A stretch of DNA of 64,000 nucleotides, taken from Fen-1298 sp050015675. GTDB lineage: Bacteria; Bacteroidota; Ignavibacteria; UBA10030. Shown piece by piece: positions 35,848-43,557 of this stretch; the first letter of the stretch is position 1; every line of letters starts with the position of its first letter. The stretch spans positions 1-64,000 of the forward strand of contig JBEKAY010000017.1 of the NCBI GenBank assembly GCA_050015675.1, read 5' to 3'. Below the pieces are notes generated by a model. That model saw only the letters and a list, made by a program, of their open reading frames with translations, searched no databases and was not told the DNA's origin. The translations under genes and the position numbers were made by a program.

Positions 35848-36751
35848 AGCGAAACTTACTTCCTGTTAATTGTACGAGTGTTCCCAATGCATTTTCGGGA
35901 TTCTGCCCATTGATCGTGCCGGTGATGGTTGCACCGCTGAGTTGTGGATTTTCAATCTTTATCCTGATATCAAACTGTGATTCCAGTTCCCTGCAAATAG
36001 ATTCAAGACTTAACCTGTATGTCGTAATCTTTCCCTGCAGCCATCCCGGATAATCGGAAAAAGGAAGAGATGCGGGAAGTCCGGGATACTCATTCCTGGC
36101 ACAGAGAGAAATTTGGCCCTTCGCGAGAATAATACTGCTGTCCCTTCCATCTTTGAAAACACTTACCTGTACGCTTCCACTTAACACTGCTACTTCCATC
36201 TTTTCATCACGTATCCGAACATTGAACTGCGTTCCCAGCACTTGTACTTTGCCTATGTCCGTTGTGATAATAAAGGGAGTTCCATTTTTCCGTACATGAA
36301 AAAATGCTTCTCCTTTGAGCGAGACACGCCGCGTTTTATCAAGAACCGACCGGTTTACTTTTAATTCCGATAAATAATTCAGTGTTACCTCTGTACTATC
36401 TTGCAATGTTATGGTCGTGTGTTGGCCCTTCATCGTCTTGTATATCCTGGATGAAGAATAACGCAGCCATACGATGCCGCCTATGATGAGAATAACACAC
36501 ACCAGAGCAAATGAAAAAGCCGGTTTTAAAAATATTGTACGAGAAATAACAGATCTTTCGCCGCAGATACCCTGCGTACTTTCCAGGGTCTTTTGCATGC
36601 GCCGCCATTGATCATCTGTTTCCGGATCGACCGCTTTAATTCGCCTGACGCTGGATTCTATGGCATTCTCAGTCTTACGGATCAAGTCATCAGTATCATG
36701 CGAAGAATTGCGATACCGGAGTCGATATAAGAATTTGAACATACGTACCAT
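35819..36751 (-). CDS. FecR-family anti-sigma factor
   Basis: The 310-residue protein has a cytoplasmic N-terminal helix domain (about 1-70), one membrane segment (about 76-96, FALVCVILIIGGIVWL) and a periplasmic FecR domain (GQHTTITLQDSTEVTLNYLSELKVN, VSLKGEAFFHVRKNGTPFIITTDIGKVQVLGTQFNVR). A C-terminal DUF4974 module with ESICRELESQFDIRI and ATITGTINGQNPENALGTLVQLT completes it. It would hold the ECF sigma factor until the STN domain of the receptor signals. It overlaps the receptor start by 29 bases, a coupled pair. The sigma gene is not adjacent but lies 2.5 kb away on the other strand, with two lipoprotein genes between. Confidence 0.92.
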   Translation of the reverse strand: MVRMFKFLYRLRYRNSSHDTDDLIRKTENAIESSVRRIKAVDPETDDQWRRMQKTLESTQGICGERSVISRTIFLKPAFSFALVCVILIIGGIVWLRYSSSRIYKTMKGQHTTITLQDSTEVTLNYLSELKVNRSVLDKTRRVSLKGEAFFHVRKNGTPFIITTDIGKVQVLGTQFNVRIRDEKMEVAVLSGSVQVSVFKDGRDSSIILAKGQISLCARNEYPGLPASLPFSDYPGWLQGKITTYRLSLESICRELESQFDIRIKIENPQLSGATITGTINGQNPENALGTLVQLTGSKFRYEAGTYIIY

Positions 36752-37189
36752 CCGTTTAATTTATGAGACAAGCGTTTATTGCTTATGGCAAATTTTATTT
36801 GTCGCTCATGCAAGAACGAGAGTAGTGAAGACCTGTTTTATAGTTCATGCTGATAACCAAATTAAATATTCCCCAACCAACGAGGTACTAAAAAGTTAAT
36901 TATAAAAACGAAAAACCACCACTCGCCATACTTAATGTACCCATTGCCTGCCCCGCGGGCTTTTCACGGGCTCATTCATATTTAGTATCCTTAAAATAAG
37001 AAGTTGTATCGCGCTTCGCGCGATTCATTCTCAGGCCTCCGGCTGCGTGATTCAATTTTCTTGACAAGCCGAGCTTGTCACAATGTGACTACTTAGTGGA
37101 GCGCCTGGTTAAACGATGTTTTGTGCATGGTATTTTAGTGCGCACTATAGTAGGATCTGGTTGTGCTGTAATAATGCCGATTTACAGTA
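36752..37189. other. Gene-free gap with hairpin repeats
   Basis: This gap lies between two minus-strand genes. It holds the repeat at 37008-37080. It must also contain the promoter for fecR, which I cannot locate. Confidence 0.45.
37008..37080. repeat. Hairpin plus conserved tail, copy 2, with second hairpin
   Basis: ATCGCGC-TTC-GCGCGAT (37008-37024) is followed by CATTCTCAGGCCTCCGGCTG (37026-37045), then by TGACAAGC-CGA-GCTTGTCA (37062-37080). The middle block repeats the tail at 3743-3762. Confidence 0.6.
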
Positions 37190-38278
37190 TCAATTCCTAA
37201 ATGCCTTTACAGAATCAATAAATGCCTTCGGTTGTATGATCAATGCTCCACTATTTGTCAAATACGCTGACTTGCGTACCAGACGTATCATTTCATCTCC
37301 GGATATATCCGGTCGAACTTGCCAGCCAAGTGCTATAACGCCGACCAGATAGGGTTCTGCCCAGCTTAATCCACCTCTACCAGTGAATTGATATGAGAAG
37401 TTACCCTCATTTTGTTCTTCTGCTGTAGTCCTTAATGAAGTTGGTATACAAATTCTATTAATATCATTGGTGAATACCAAACCAGGTAAACCGAGGGTAC
37501 ACGCGCCTACATTGTCCGGATCATCTATATCATAATAGCAAAAATTTGTAATGCCATGGTTGTCAGTACAATCGATAATAAGAATACCAGCATTGACTGC
37601 ATGAACATAAGCAGAATCCCAATCGGCAGTATTCTTTGTAGAAGTTCCTAGGTATGAAGGATCCGTTGAAATTGAGACAGCCCGAATTTTCTCTCCATCT
37701 GGTAAAGAACTGTTTTTGGCAATAATCCAATTTAGAGCATCTGCTTCGTATTTTGCGTCCGGTATCCATTCAGGAGCTGCTACATAGTATAATTTTGCAT
37801 CAGGTGCCGTTCCGATAGAGTCTCCGACCAAAAGACTCGCCACGGCAGGCCCATGCATACTTGATTGATTTGATGGCACGTTGCATCCCACATCGTGATA
37901 TTCGACAATTTTATTTGCGAACTCAGGATGGTCAAGACAGATATTTTGATCAATGATTGCAACAGCAACACCTTTTCCGGTTATCCCTTGTTGGTGAAGC
38001 TGACGAACTCCTAATCCAGGATTCTTCCCTTTCATGATGATAGATTTGGCATAAGCTGAATATTTTTCTGGCCATATAGTACTCTCGTTGAACCAAAATG
38101 TTTTGATAATGCTTGAATTAAGTTGTGATTCAAATTTCTGCAAATCTCTCCATCTAACATCTTCATATGGAGAAATCATCTCTTGGTTATCTTGAAAGCT
38201 GTTCGGGTTTGAATCCTTCTTACAGCCCAACAAACAAAATGAAATGACTATTGAAACTATGATTTTGGTTTTCTCCAT
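37190..38278 (-). CDS. S8 subtilisin-like serine protease lipoprotein
   Basis: The 362-residue product starts with a lipoprotein signal (VISFCLLGCKKD, Cys19). The catalytic triad is visible: Asp110 in GVAVAIIDQNICLDHPEF, His142 in MHGPAVASLLVG, and Ser305 in RGGLSWAEPYLVG, where GLSWAEP replaces the common GTSMAxP. An oxyanion Asn is likely in DCTDNHG. There is no obvious propeptide of the usual kind; residues 20-95 may serve. It lies between the FecR/TonB block and the FecI-like sigma gene, so a function in that signalling or nutrient system is likely. The atypical active-site serine loop suggests narrow specificity. Confidence 0.85.
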   Translation of the reverse strand: MEKTKIIVSIVISFCLLGCKKDSNPNSFQDNQEMISPYEDVRWRDLQKFESQLNSSIIKTFWFNESTIWPEKYSAYAKSIIMKGKNPGLGVRQLHQQGITGKGVAVAIIDQNICLDHPEFANKIVEYHDVGCNVPSNQSSMHGPAVASLLVGDSIGTAPDAKLYYVAAPEWIPDAKYEADALNWIIAKNSSLPDGEKIRAVSISTDPSYLGTSTKNTADWDSAYVHAVNAGILIIDCTDNHGITNFCYYDIDDPDNVGACTLGLPGLVFTNDINRICIPTSLRTTAEEQNEGNFSYQFTGRGGLSWAEPYLVGVIALGWQVRPDISGDEMIRLVRKSAYLTNSGALIIQPKAFIDSVKAFRN

Positions 38279-38339
38279 ATTTATTGCCTTCTACTATCTG
38301 GTTATCAGCTGATGTAACGCACGACAAAGCAGACACCTT

Positions 38340-38930
38340 CTATTTAAGAGTGACCGAGGTAATGCTTAGACGGCCATCTCTGTACAGTCTGCCTGAGTTT
38401 GTACTTGAATAGGAATCCTCTGCTATAATCCCTACACCTGGGCAAAAATAATAATCGTCCATAGATAATCGGTACTTATAACAATGATAGGTACCTGCCG
38501 GAACAGTTATCGAAGTATCCGCTGATTGAAGAAATATCTGGTCTCCACCGAAATTCCAACTGTCTCCGGCACTAACGGGGTATTTGAAAAGAAGTCCCTT
38601 GGTTAATCCAGTACCGCTGTTCAACATTCCAAAAAATCCGTCCGATCTGTTTATGTAGAACATCGACCCACCCCACCCAACGCCAGAGATGTGATACCAT
38701 GTCTCTCCACCAACAATAGTGTCCGTTGTGACTACAATAGCCCCGGATCCCGACTGGGTTACTGCTCCTGTTGTATCATACTCTATTGTACTGAAAGCCC
38801 AAGTGTTGCCCGGTTCAAGCGGCCAGATTTGCTTAACACTCGGCGAGGAATCAACGGGATTGTCTTTCTTGCATGATGTAAGCATGGATACTACAAAACA
38901 AAATAGTATAGCATTTACAAACGATTTCAT
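38340..38930 (-). CDS. Lipoprotein of unknown function
   Basis: The 196-residue product has a lipoprotein signal (FVVSMLTSCKKDN, Cys20) and an all-beta-looking body with WPLEPGNTWAFSTIEYDTTG, GETWYHISG, GLLFKYPVSAGDSWNF and a closing VPAGTYHCYKYRLSMDDYYFCPGVGIIAEDSYS. That pattern, LxxGNxWxY...VPAGxFxCYKY...APGVGxI, is common in Bacteroidota lipoproteins of unknown role. It lies 61 bases upstream of the S8 protease gene on the same strand and is probably co-transcribed. It stands back to back with the sigma gene. Confidence 0.75.
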   Translation of the reverse strand: MKSFVNAILFCFVVSMLTSCKKDNPVDSSPSVKQIWPLEPGNTWAFSTIEYDTTGAVTQSGSGAIVVTTDTIVGGETWYHISGVGWGGSMFYINRSDGFFGMLNSGTGLTKGLLFKYPVSAGDSWNFGGDQIFLQSADTSITVPAGTYHCYKYRLSMDDYYFCPGVGIIAEDSYSSTNSGRLYRDGRLSITSVTLK

Positions 38931-39182
38931 TTTATTTCTCCGTTGTTGTGTTTGACAGTGATGTTGTATCGTTAATTACTCAAGCGCGAATTCACAAATT
39001 CCTTGCCAGTTATTTTCTGTTTGAGGTAAGGTATTTTGTGATATACTCACGAGATGTACCTGCTTTACATAGAAATAACGATTATCCTCTTTCGAACACC
39101 TATGGTATGCTTTATAATTTTTTTTTACAAATAGTTGTAAGTTGATAAAGACATATTGCAAGTTTCCTGCACTCAACTTATC

Positions 39183-39212
39183 TTGATAGGTATCATTCCC
39201 TGCATGTAGTAT
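39183..39212 (+). promoter_or_regulatory. Candidate promoter of the ECF sigma gene
   Basis: TTGATA (39183-39188) and TAGTAT (39207-39212) are separated by 18 bases and lie just upstream of the ATG at 39226. The boxes are close to sigma-70 consensus. The leader would be only a few bases long, so this is tentative. Confidence 0.3.
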
Positions 39213-39225
39213 CATTTATAGAACA

Positions 39226-39762
39226 ATGGAACAGAAGGTAACAGATGCGCAGTTGCTCGAACAGGTCAAAGGCTCCGATGTGGAGGCTTTTCGCCGGCTT
39301 TTTGATCGTTATCAACCAATTTTGTTTCGCCAGGTGTTTTTTCAAACCAGTGAAACAGATCAGGCGCACGACATTGTCCAGCAGACCTTTATCTCCGTGT
39401 GGGAGCACCGAATGTCCATCAGATCTCATCTCAGCTTCCTTGCATATATTCTCCGCATCAGCAGAAATCTTATCTATGATGCAGTGAAGCATCAGAAAAT
39501 ACGGGATCGCATAGACGTAACACTTCCTCCGCCCGCCAAATCAGAACTTGATGATCCTGCTGAAGCATTGCATCTTGCGGTGCTTCAAGAAAAAATCACT
39601 TCTATCATCAACGATCTTCCACGGAAATGCCGGGAGATATTTCTCCTGAGCCGCTTTGAGGGAAAAACCAATCAGGAAATTGCCGACTCATTGCAATTAA
39701 GCGTGAGGACCGTCGAACATCAAATCAGCAACGCTCTTAAAGTGTTGCGGAATCATCTTTGA
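39226..39762 (+). CDS. ECF sigma factor, FecI-like
   Basis: The 178-residue product has region 2 (EAFRRLFDRYQPILFRQVFF, DQAHDIVQQTFISVWEH) and region 4 (LPRKCREIFLLSRFEGKTNQEIADSLQLSVRTVEHQISNALKVLR), the standard Bacteroidota FecI-like type. It reads divergently from the lipoprotein and S8 protease genes and lies close to fecR and the STN-TonB receptor. It is the natural partner of that FecR, even though the gene order is unusual. It probably activates the receptor, DUF4249 and perhaps protease genes. Confidence 0.92.
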   Translation: MEQKVTDAQLLEQVKGSDVEAFRRLFDRYQPILFRQVFFQTSETDQAHDIVQQTFISVWEHRMSIRSHLSFLAYILRISRNLIYDAVKHQKIRDRIDVTLPPPAKSELDDPAEALHLAVLQEKITSIINDLPRKCREIFLLSRFEGKTNQEIADSLQLSVRTVEHQISNALKVLRNHL

Positions 39763-40088
39763 TCGAGATCAATTAGAAAAATAACTTAGGATAGATCCGC
39801 TACTCGAAATTCATCCTCGTTCATCTTACTTACTGACAGGTTAAATTCTTCAATCGATGGGATCTGCAGATGCACAACATACTGTTTCAGCAGCGAATAT
39901 TTAAAAAGTACGCTTATTTCTTAAACAGATATTGAGCGCTCTGCTTTTGTGAGATGAAGAATTTGTCTTTCTAGTATCAATCAAGCTTTAAATTTCATCG
40001 AAGTTCGGCTCGCACCTAACTATTGTAATTATGAATAGCGCCTTTGCCACATCTATGTAGCAATGACGCGTAAAAGTTGCGTTGTTGT
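39763..40088. other. Gene-free gap before recombinase relic
   Basis: No convincing reading frame is present. The 9-mer GCACCTAAC (40013-40021), followed by CTATT-GTAATTATG-AATAG, can form a small hairpin. The same 9-mer occurs on the other strand near 30702-30710 in the attC-like region. This could be a recombination-site remnant downstream of the recombinase relic. Confidence 0.35.
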
Positions 40089-40211
40089 TCATTTCGGATG
40101 CAACACATTCTCTATCGGACTCCGTATCGTGCCAATTGTTCGTTTACTCACATGAGTGCAAATTTCGGTTGTCCGTACACTACTGTGACCAAGCCCAGTT
40201 AAATATTGTTA
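40089..40211 (-). pseudogene. Tyrosine recombinase C-terminal relic
   Basis: In one minus-strand frame the DNA reads QYLTGLGHSSVRTTEICTHV then SKRTIGTIRSPIENVLHPK and a TGA at 40089. This is the C-terminal active-site region of tyrosine recombinases: LGHSS carries the conserved His, and the catalytic Tyr (normally EIYTHV) is replaced by Cys. A TAA precedes it in frame. The rest of the gene is absent, so it is a dead fragment. Its first bases (CAATATTTAACTGG) belong to a direct repeat also found at 41251-41277. Confidence 0.85.
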
Positions 40212-40222
40212 TTTCTTTTAGT
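40195..40222. repeat. Direct repeat, left copy
   Basis: CCAGTTAAATATTGTTATTT matches CCAATTAAATATTGTTACTT at 41252-41271 at 18 of 20 bases. The two copies bracket the DUF1349-like gene and the ABC-ATPase relic. Confidence 0.65.
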
Positions 40223-41033
40223 GGACATCGCCGGCGGTGTTCGCAAGAACGACATTGGACAGCACAGCGGTATCGGCCTTATCCGGCAGATGCGAGCAGA
40301 AGCCAATGCCGACATAGAACGGCTCATCGATGTGCAACTGGATGGGAGCGCCGAATTGGTGCATTGGTTCATCGTTCATGCTGACGAAAAGCGTAAAGGA
40401 GTCGCCACGTTTTTCGATGCCGATGCGCTTAGCGTGTGCAATGACAAGGTCGTCCGGCGATTTGCCGCCAGGAAGACCGCCGCGACTACCGATGCGATAC
40501 TCCATATCCTTGATACGTAAACCCTTCTCAGGACGCCATGCCAAATGTATCATACCTTCACCGTGCAAAGCGACAATAGCTTCTTTGGCATCGTCATCGA
40601 GGCTCTGGCGAATGACGAGAACGGCTTTGCGGTCGCCGAAGCCGAGCGAATCCGGATAGCTGATGTTTGCTGCCAGCGAAACGTCGCCCGACATTTTCTT
40701 CCAGAGATAGCGGAATTCATCACGAACATACCACACGTTATAGCCAGCGGAGATGATAGTATACTGCTTCGTGGAGGAGTCGTAACTGGATCTGCCCTGC
40801 ACCAGTGCACCCCCGACGTCGGACTGGCCCTCGAATATGCCAATTGATTTATTGGACGTCCTGGCGGATCGATGAAAATCTGACGGTGGTGATACTTGTT
40901 GATGCGTTGCGGATGCCGGCTGCGCCCAAGCGGGCACGACGGGCGTCTGCGCGGAGGCAAGATGCGGCGCTGCACACAGTATTAAAGAGGGCAGCAAAAT
41001 CTGTCGCGTGTTCTTTATCATACGGATATTCAT
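40218..41033 (-). CDS. Secreted DUF1349-like protein
   Basis: The open frame begins at 41051, but an ATG at 41033 overlaps the stop of the ABC relic, and the one at 41021 gives the cleanest signal peptide (MIKNTRQILLPSLILCAAPHLASAQ). The body (about 60-265) looks like a concanavalin-type beta sandwich: IGIFEGQSDVGGALVQG, YTIISAGYNVWYVRDEFRYLWKKMSGDVSLAANI, KAVLVIRQSLDDDAKEAIVALHGEGM, RIGIEKRGDSFTLFVSM, PFYVGIGFCSHLPD. Such domains occur in DUF1349 proteins and in proteins annotated as Tol-like; they may bind carbohydrate. The gene is visibly GC-richer than its neighbours and is bracketed by direct repeats, so it was probably acquired by transfer. Confidence 0.7.
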   Translation of the reverse strand: MNIRMIKNTRQILLPSLILCAAPHLASAQTPVVPAWAQPASATHQQVSPPSDFHRSARTSNKSIGIFEGQSDVGGALVQGRSSYDSSTKQYTIISAGYNVWYVRDEFRYLWKKMSGDVSLAANISYPDSLGFGDRKAVLVIRQSLDDDAKEAIVALHGEGMIHLAWRPEKGLRIKDMEYRIGSRGGLPGGKSPDDLVIAHAKRIGIEKRGDSFTLFVSMNDEPMHQFGAPIQLHIDEPFYVGIGFCSHLPDKADTAVLSNVVLANTAGDVH

Positions 41034-41143
41034 ATAAAAGTTACTTCCCATATTTTTAACAAGGTTGATTTACCGATGCCGTTTTTCCCAAACAAGCCGG
41101 AAATATTTCCGCGGTCAATGGATAACAATAATTTTCTGTACAT
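41030..41143 (-). pseudogene. ABC-transporter ATPase fragment (Walker A)
   Basis: From an ATG at 41141-41143 the minus strand reads MYRKLLLSIDRGNISGLFGK then NGIGKSTLLKIW, and stops at TGA 41030-41032. GLFGKNGIGKSTLLKI is an unmistakable ABC ATPase Walker A motif preceded by the usual LSIDRGNI strand. Only 37 codons remain; the signature and Walker B are absent. The fragment is joined directly to the start of the DUF1349-like gene, marking a recombination junction. Confidence 0.85.
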
Positions 41144-41250
41144 ATAGTAACGTAAAGTTAAAAACCTAATTTGAAATAGGTGGCAATATAATATACCAAA
41201 GCATAATGGATGAGCCTTTGTTTCGTTTTTTCTGGGGCGAAGTATCTATG

Positions 41251-41277
41251 ACCAATTAAATATTGTTACTTTTGTTT
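41251..41277. repeat. Direct repeat, right copy
   Basis: ACCAATTAAATATTGTTACTT matches 40195-40214. On the minus strand this copy continues as QYLIGHRY directly after the GT4 stop, again reminiscent of a tyrosine-recombinase C-terminus (QYLxGHxx), aligning with the left copy after a six-base gap. Confidence 0.6.
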
Positions 41278-42375
41278 CACTATCTGTTCAATCACATCAA
41301 ACATAATTTTTGCCGACTTATCCCATGTGAGTGATTGAGCGTATTCCAAAGCGCCTTTTGTTAGACGTGTGCGGAGGTGTTCGTCTCGAAGAAGAAGCAG
41401 AACTTTTTCCGCAAGCTGTTCGATGTTGCCGTATTCATAAAGCAATCCCGTCTCACCATCTTTCACGGCATCGCGCAAACCGGGGACATCGCTTGCAACT
41501 GCAGGCGCACCGCATGCGTTTGCTTCTGTCACCGTCAATCCCCATCCTTCTTTTGCGGATGTATTTACGACTATTTGCATTTGGTTGAGAATCCGGACTT
41601 TTTCTTCTAACGGAAGAAATCCGGTGAACGTTGTTGCATGGTCAACTTGAAGTTCATGCGAGAGCCGTTCAAACGCCGGCTTGCCGTCGCCTTCACCAAT
41701 GATGACAAGCTTTGCTTCCGGCAAAACTTTTAAAACGATAGCAAAGGCACGTAGTAAATGATCGACGCTTTTGTATTTTTTTATTCTTCCCACATACCCA
41801 ATAATTGGCTCAGTTCTTGTCACGCCGTTTAGTTGATGGTATGCTATATGGTTGACGGCGCAAGGAACGAGAAAAATATTTTCCCGCCGGCATCCGTGCG
41901 AAAGCAATTCTGTGCGCGTGCTTTCGGAGATTGCAACTAACGGAGTATTTCGATAGACCGAGCGAGCAAGCCGTTCTGCACAATAGACATACGATGCTGC
42001 CGGAATAGAAGCTTCCTTATAGATACTTTTACCAAACAAGTGCATCACCATTCCCAGGAGCGGTTCTCGAACAAACATCGGCGTGTAGAATGGAATTTTA
42101 TTGATGTCGTCGATAACAATGTCATAGTGCTCGCGGCGGAATTGCTTCCCGTACTCAATCGGAACGATATAATTAAACAAATTACGGTTGCCTCTCCGCA
42201 CAATCCGAATATCATCTATCACTTCTTCTCTCGGAGCACCGGAAAATTGTGTACATAAAAGCGTGATGTCATGCCCTTGTGCGGCAAGCCGCTTGAAAAT
42301 TTGATGGAGGTACACCTCCGCGCCGCCGCCTTCAGGGTTCTTAATGTCTTGCCAATTTAAAAGGAGTATTTTCAT
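41266..42375 (-). CDS. Family 4 glycosyltransferase
   Basis: The 369-residue product has a GT-B fold. The N-terminal donor/acceptor region begins MKILLLNWQDIKNPEGGGAEVYLHQIFKRLA, with the GGGAEV loop typical of GT4 enzymes. The C-terminal domain carries IIGYVGRIKKYKSVDHLLRAF, KLVIIGEGDGKPAF and the nucleotide-sugar-binding EGWGLTVTEANACGAPAVASDVPGLRDAV. It probably builds a surface polysaccharide. It lies 89 bases downstream of a GDP-mannose 4,6-dehydratase gene, so a deoxyhexose or mannose-type donor is possible. The 3' end coincides with a direct repeat (41251-41277). Confidence 0.9.
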   Translation of the reverse strand: MKILLLNWQDIKNPEGGGAEVYLHQIFKRLAAQGHDITLLCTQFSGAPREEVIDDIRIVRRGNRNLFNYIVPIEYGKQFRREHYDIVIDDINKIPFYTPMFVREPLLGMVMHLFGKSIYKEASIPAASYVYCAERLARSVYRNTPLVAISESTRTELLSHGCRRENIFLVPCAVNHIAYHQLNGVTRTEPIIGYVGRIKKYKSVDHLLRAFAIVLKVLPEAKLVIIGEGDGKPAFERLSHELQVDHATTFTGFLPLEEKVRILNQMQIVVNTSAKEGWGLTVTEANACGAPAVASDVPGLRDAVKDGETGLLYEYGNIEQLAEKVLLLLRDEHLRTRLTKGALEYAQSLTWDKSAKIMFDVIEQIVKQK

Positions 42376-42424
42376 TTGTTCTGGGTGTTGAAAAGTGTCT
42401 TCAATATTTCCACCATACCTTTAT

Positions 42425-42457
42425 CCCCTCCTCTACGAGGAGGTGACATGGGGAGGA
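42425..42457. repeat. Hairpin repeat CTCCTC-TAC-GAGGAG
   Basis: CCCCTCCTCTACGAGGAGG is followed by TGACATGGGGAGG, so an inner CTCCTC/GAGGAG stem and an outer CCCCTCC/GGGGAGG stem can form. It sits between the GT4 gene and the dehydratase gene. It is probably a dispersed repeat and could also attenuate read-through. Confidence 0.5.
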
Positions 42458-42464
42458 GTGCTTT

Positions 42465-43484
42465 TTAATTTGTGTGTTTCTTGAACCGCTTCATCTGATG
42501 TTCAACCATCATCTTCACAAGATCGGAAAACGATGTGCGCGGTGACCAGCCCAACTCTGTTTTTGCTTTCGTTGCGTCGGCGACGGTGGTGCCAGTTTCG
42601 GTCAGCCGGATGAACCGCGGATCGACAACAACGTGTTTCTGCCAATCCAAACCGACAAAACCAAACGCTTCTTCGCACAATTGACGTACGGTTCGTATAT
42701 CTCCGGTACCTATGACATAGGTCTCCGGTGTTTCATGCTGTAACATCAGCCACATTGCTTCCACATAATCGCCGGCAAATCCCCAGTCACGTTTCGCATC
42801 TAAATTACCGAGGGCAATAATTCCGTCTTGCACGATAGGCTCACCTTGTTCATTCAAGTCCGGAGAGTTAAGAATTCCCAGTTTAATGCACGCTGCACCG
42901 TATGCCACCTTCTGCGTTAGGAAGTGCAATCCGCGCCGTGGACTTTCATGGTTGAAGAGAATGCCGCATGCAATAAAAAGCTTATAGCTTGTGTTGTAGA
43001 TTTGCGCCATTGAATGCGCATAGAGTTTAGCGGCGCCGTAGGGATTAACGGGTTCAAACGGAGTATGTTCATTTTGCGGCACAATCGTTGGTGTGCCAAA
43101 CATTTCGGATGAAGAAGCTTGGTAAATCCGGCAATCCGGTTTTGTATTTCGCACAGCTTCATAAACCCGTTGCGCGCCAACGCCTGTTATTTCCGCTGTT
43201 TCGATGGCAAGCCGCCACGATTCGCCTGGATATGATTGGGCTGCAAGGTTATAAATTTCATCAGGCTGATACAAACGAATAGTTTCCATGATGGAACCCA
43301 TGTCCAACAAATCTCCATAGGCAATATTTATTCTATTGGAGAGGTGTGCAATGAGTGAACTCGACAGTTCAATGGACCTGAGCATCAATCCAACTACCTT
43401 GTAATTTTTAGAAAGGAGGAACTCGGTAAGATAAGAACCATCTTGTCCCGCAATGCCAATGATGAGTGCTGTTTTTTGTTTCAT
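42465..43484 (-). CDS. gmd: GDP-mannose 4,6-dehydratase
   Basis: The 339-residue SDR enzyme converts GDP-mannose to GDP-4-keto-6-deoxymannose. The Rossmann fingerprint is IIGIAGQDGSYLTEFLLSKNYKVVG. The catalytic Ser/Glu/Tyr-Lys set is in YQASSSEMFG and NPYGAAKLYAHSM, and FNHESPRRGLHFLTQKVAYG and RDWGFAGDYVEAMWLMLQ are GMD signatures. Its product feeds GDP-fucose, rhamnose or perosamine pathways, whose next enzymes are not in the window. It is on the same strand as the GT4 gene. Confidence 0.93.
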   Translation of the reverse strand: MKQKTALIIGIAGQDGSYLTEFLLSKNYKVVGLMLRSIELSSSLIAHLSNRINIAYGDLLDMGSIMETIRLYQPDEIYNLAAQSYPGESWRLAIETAEITGVGAQRVYEAVRNTKPDCRIYQASSSEMFGTPTIVPQNEHTPFEPVNPYGAAKLYAHSMAQIYNTSYKLFIACGILFNHESPRRGLHFLTQKVAYGAACIKLGILNSPDLNEQGEPIVQDGIIALGNLDAKRDWGFAGDYVEAMWLMLQHETPETYVIGTGDIRTVRQLCEEAFGFVGLDWQKHVVVDPRFIRLTETGTTVADATKAKTELGWSPRTSFSDLVKMMVEHQMKRFKKHTN

Positions 43485-43557
43485 AGTATTTTTCTTTTCT
43501 TCAGGGATTATACAACATGAAAATTCACAGCCAATGTATGAGGAAAAGCGTTGAACT

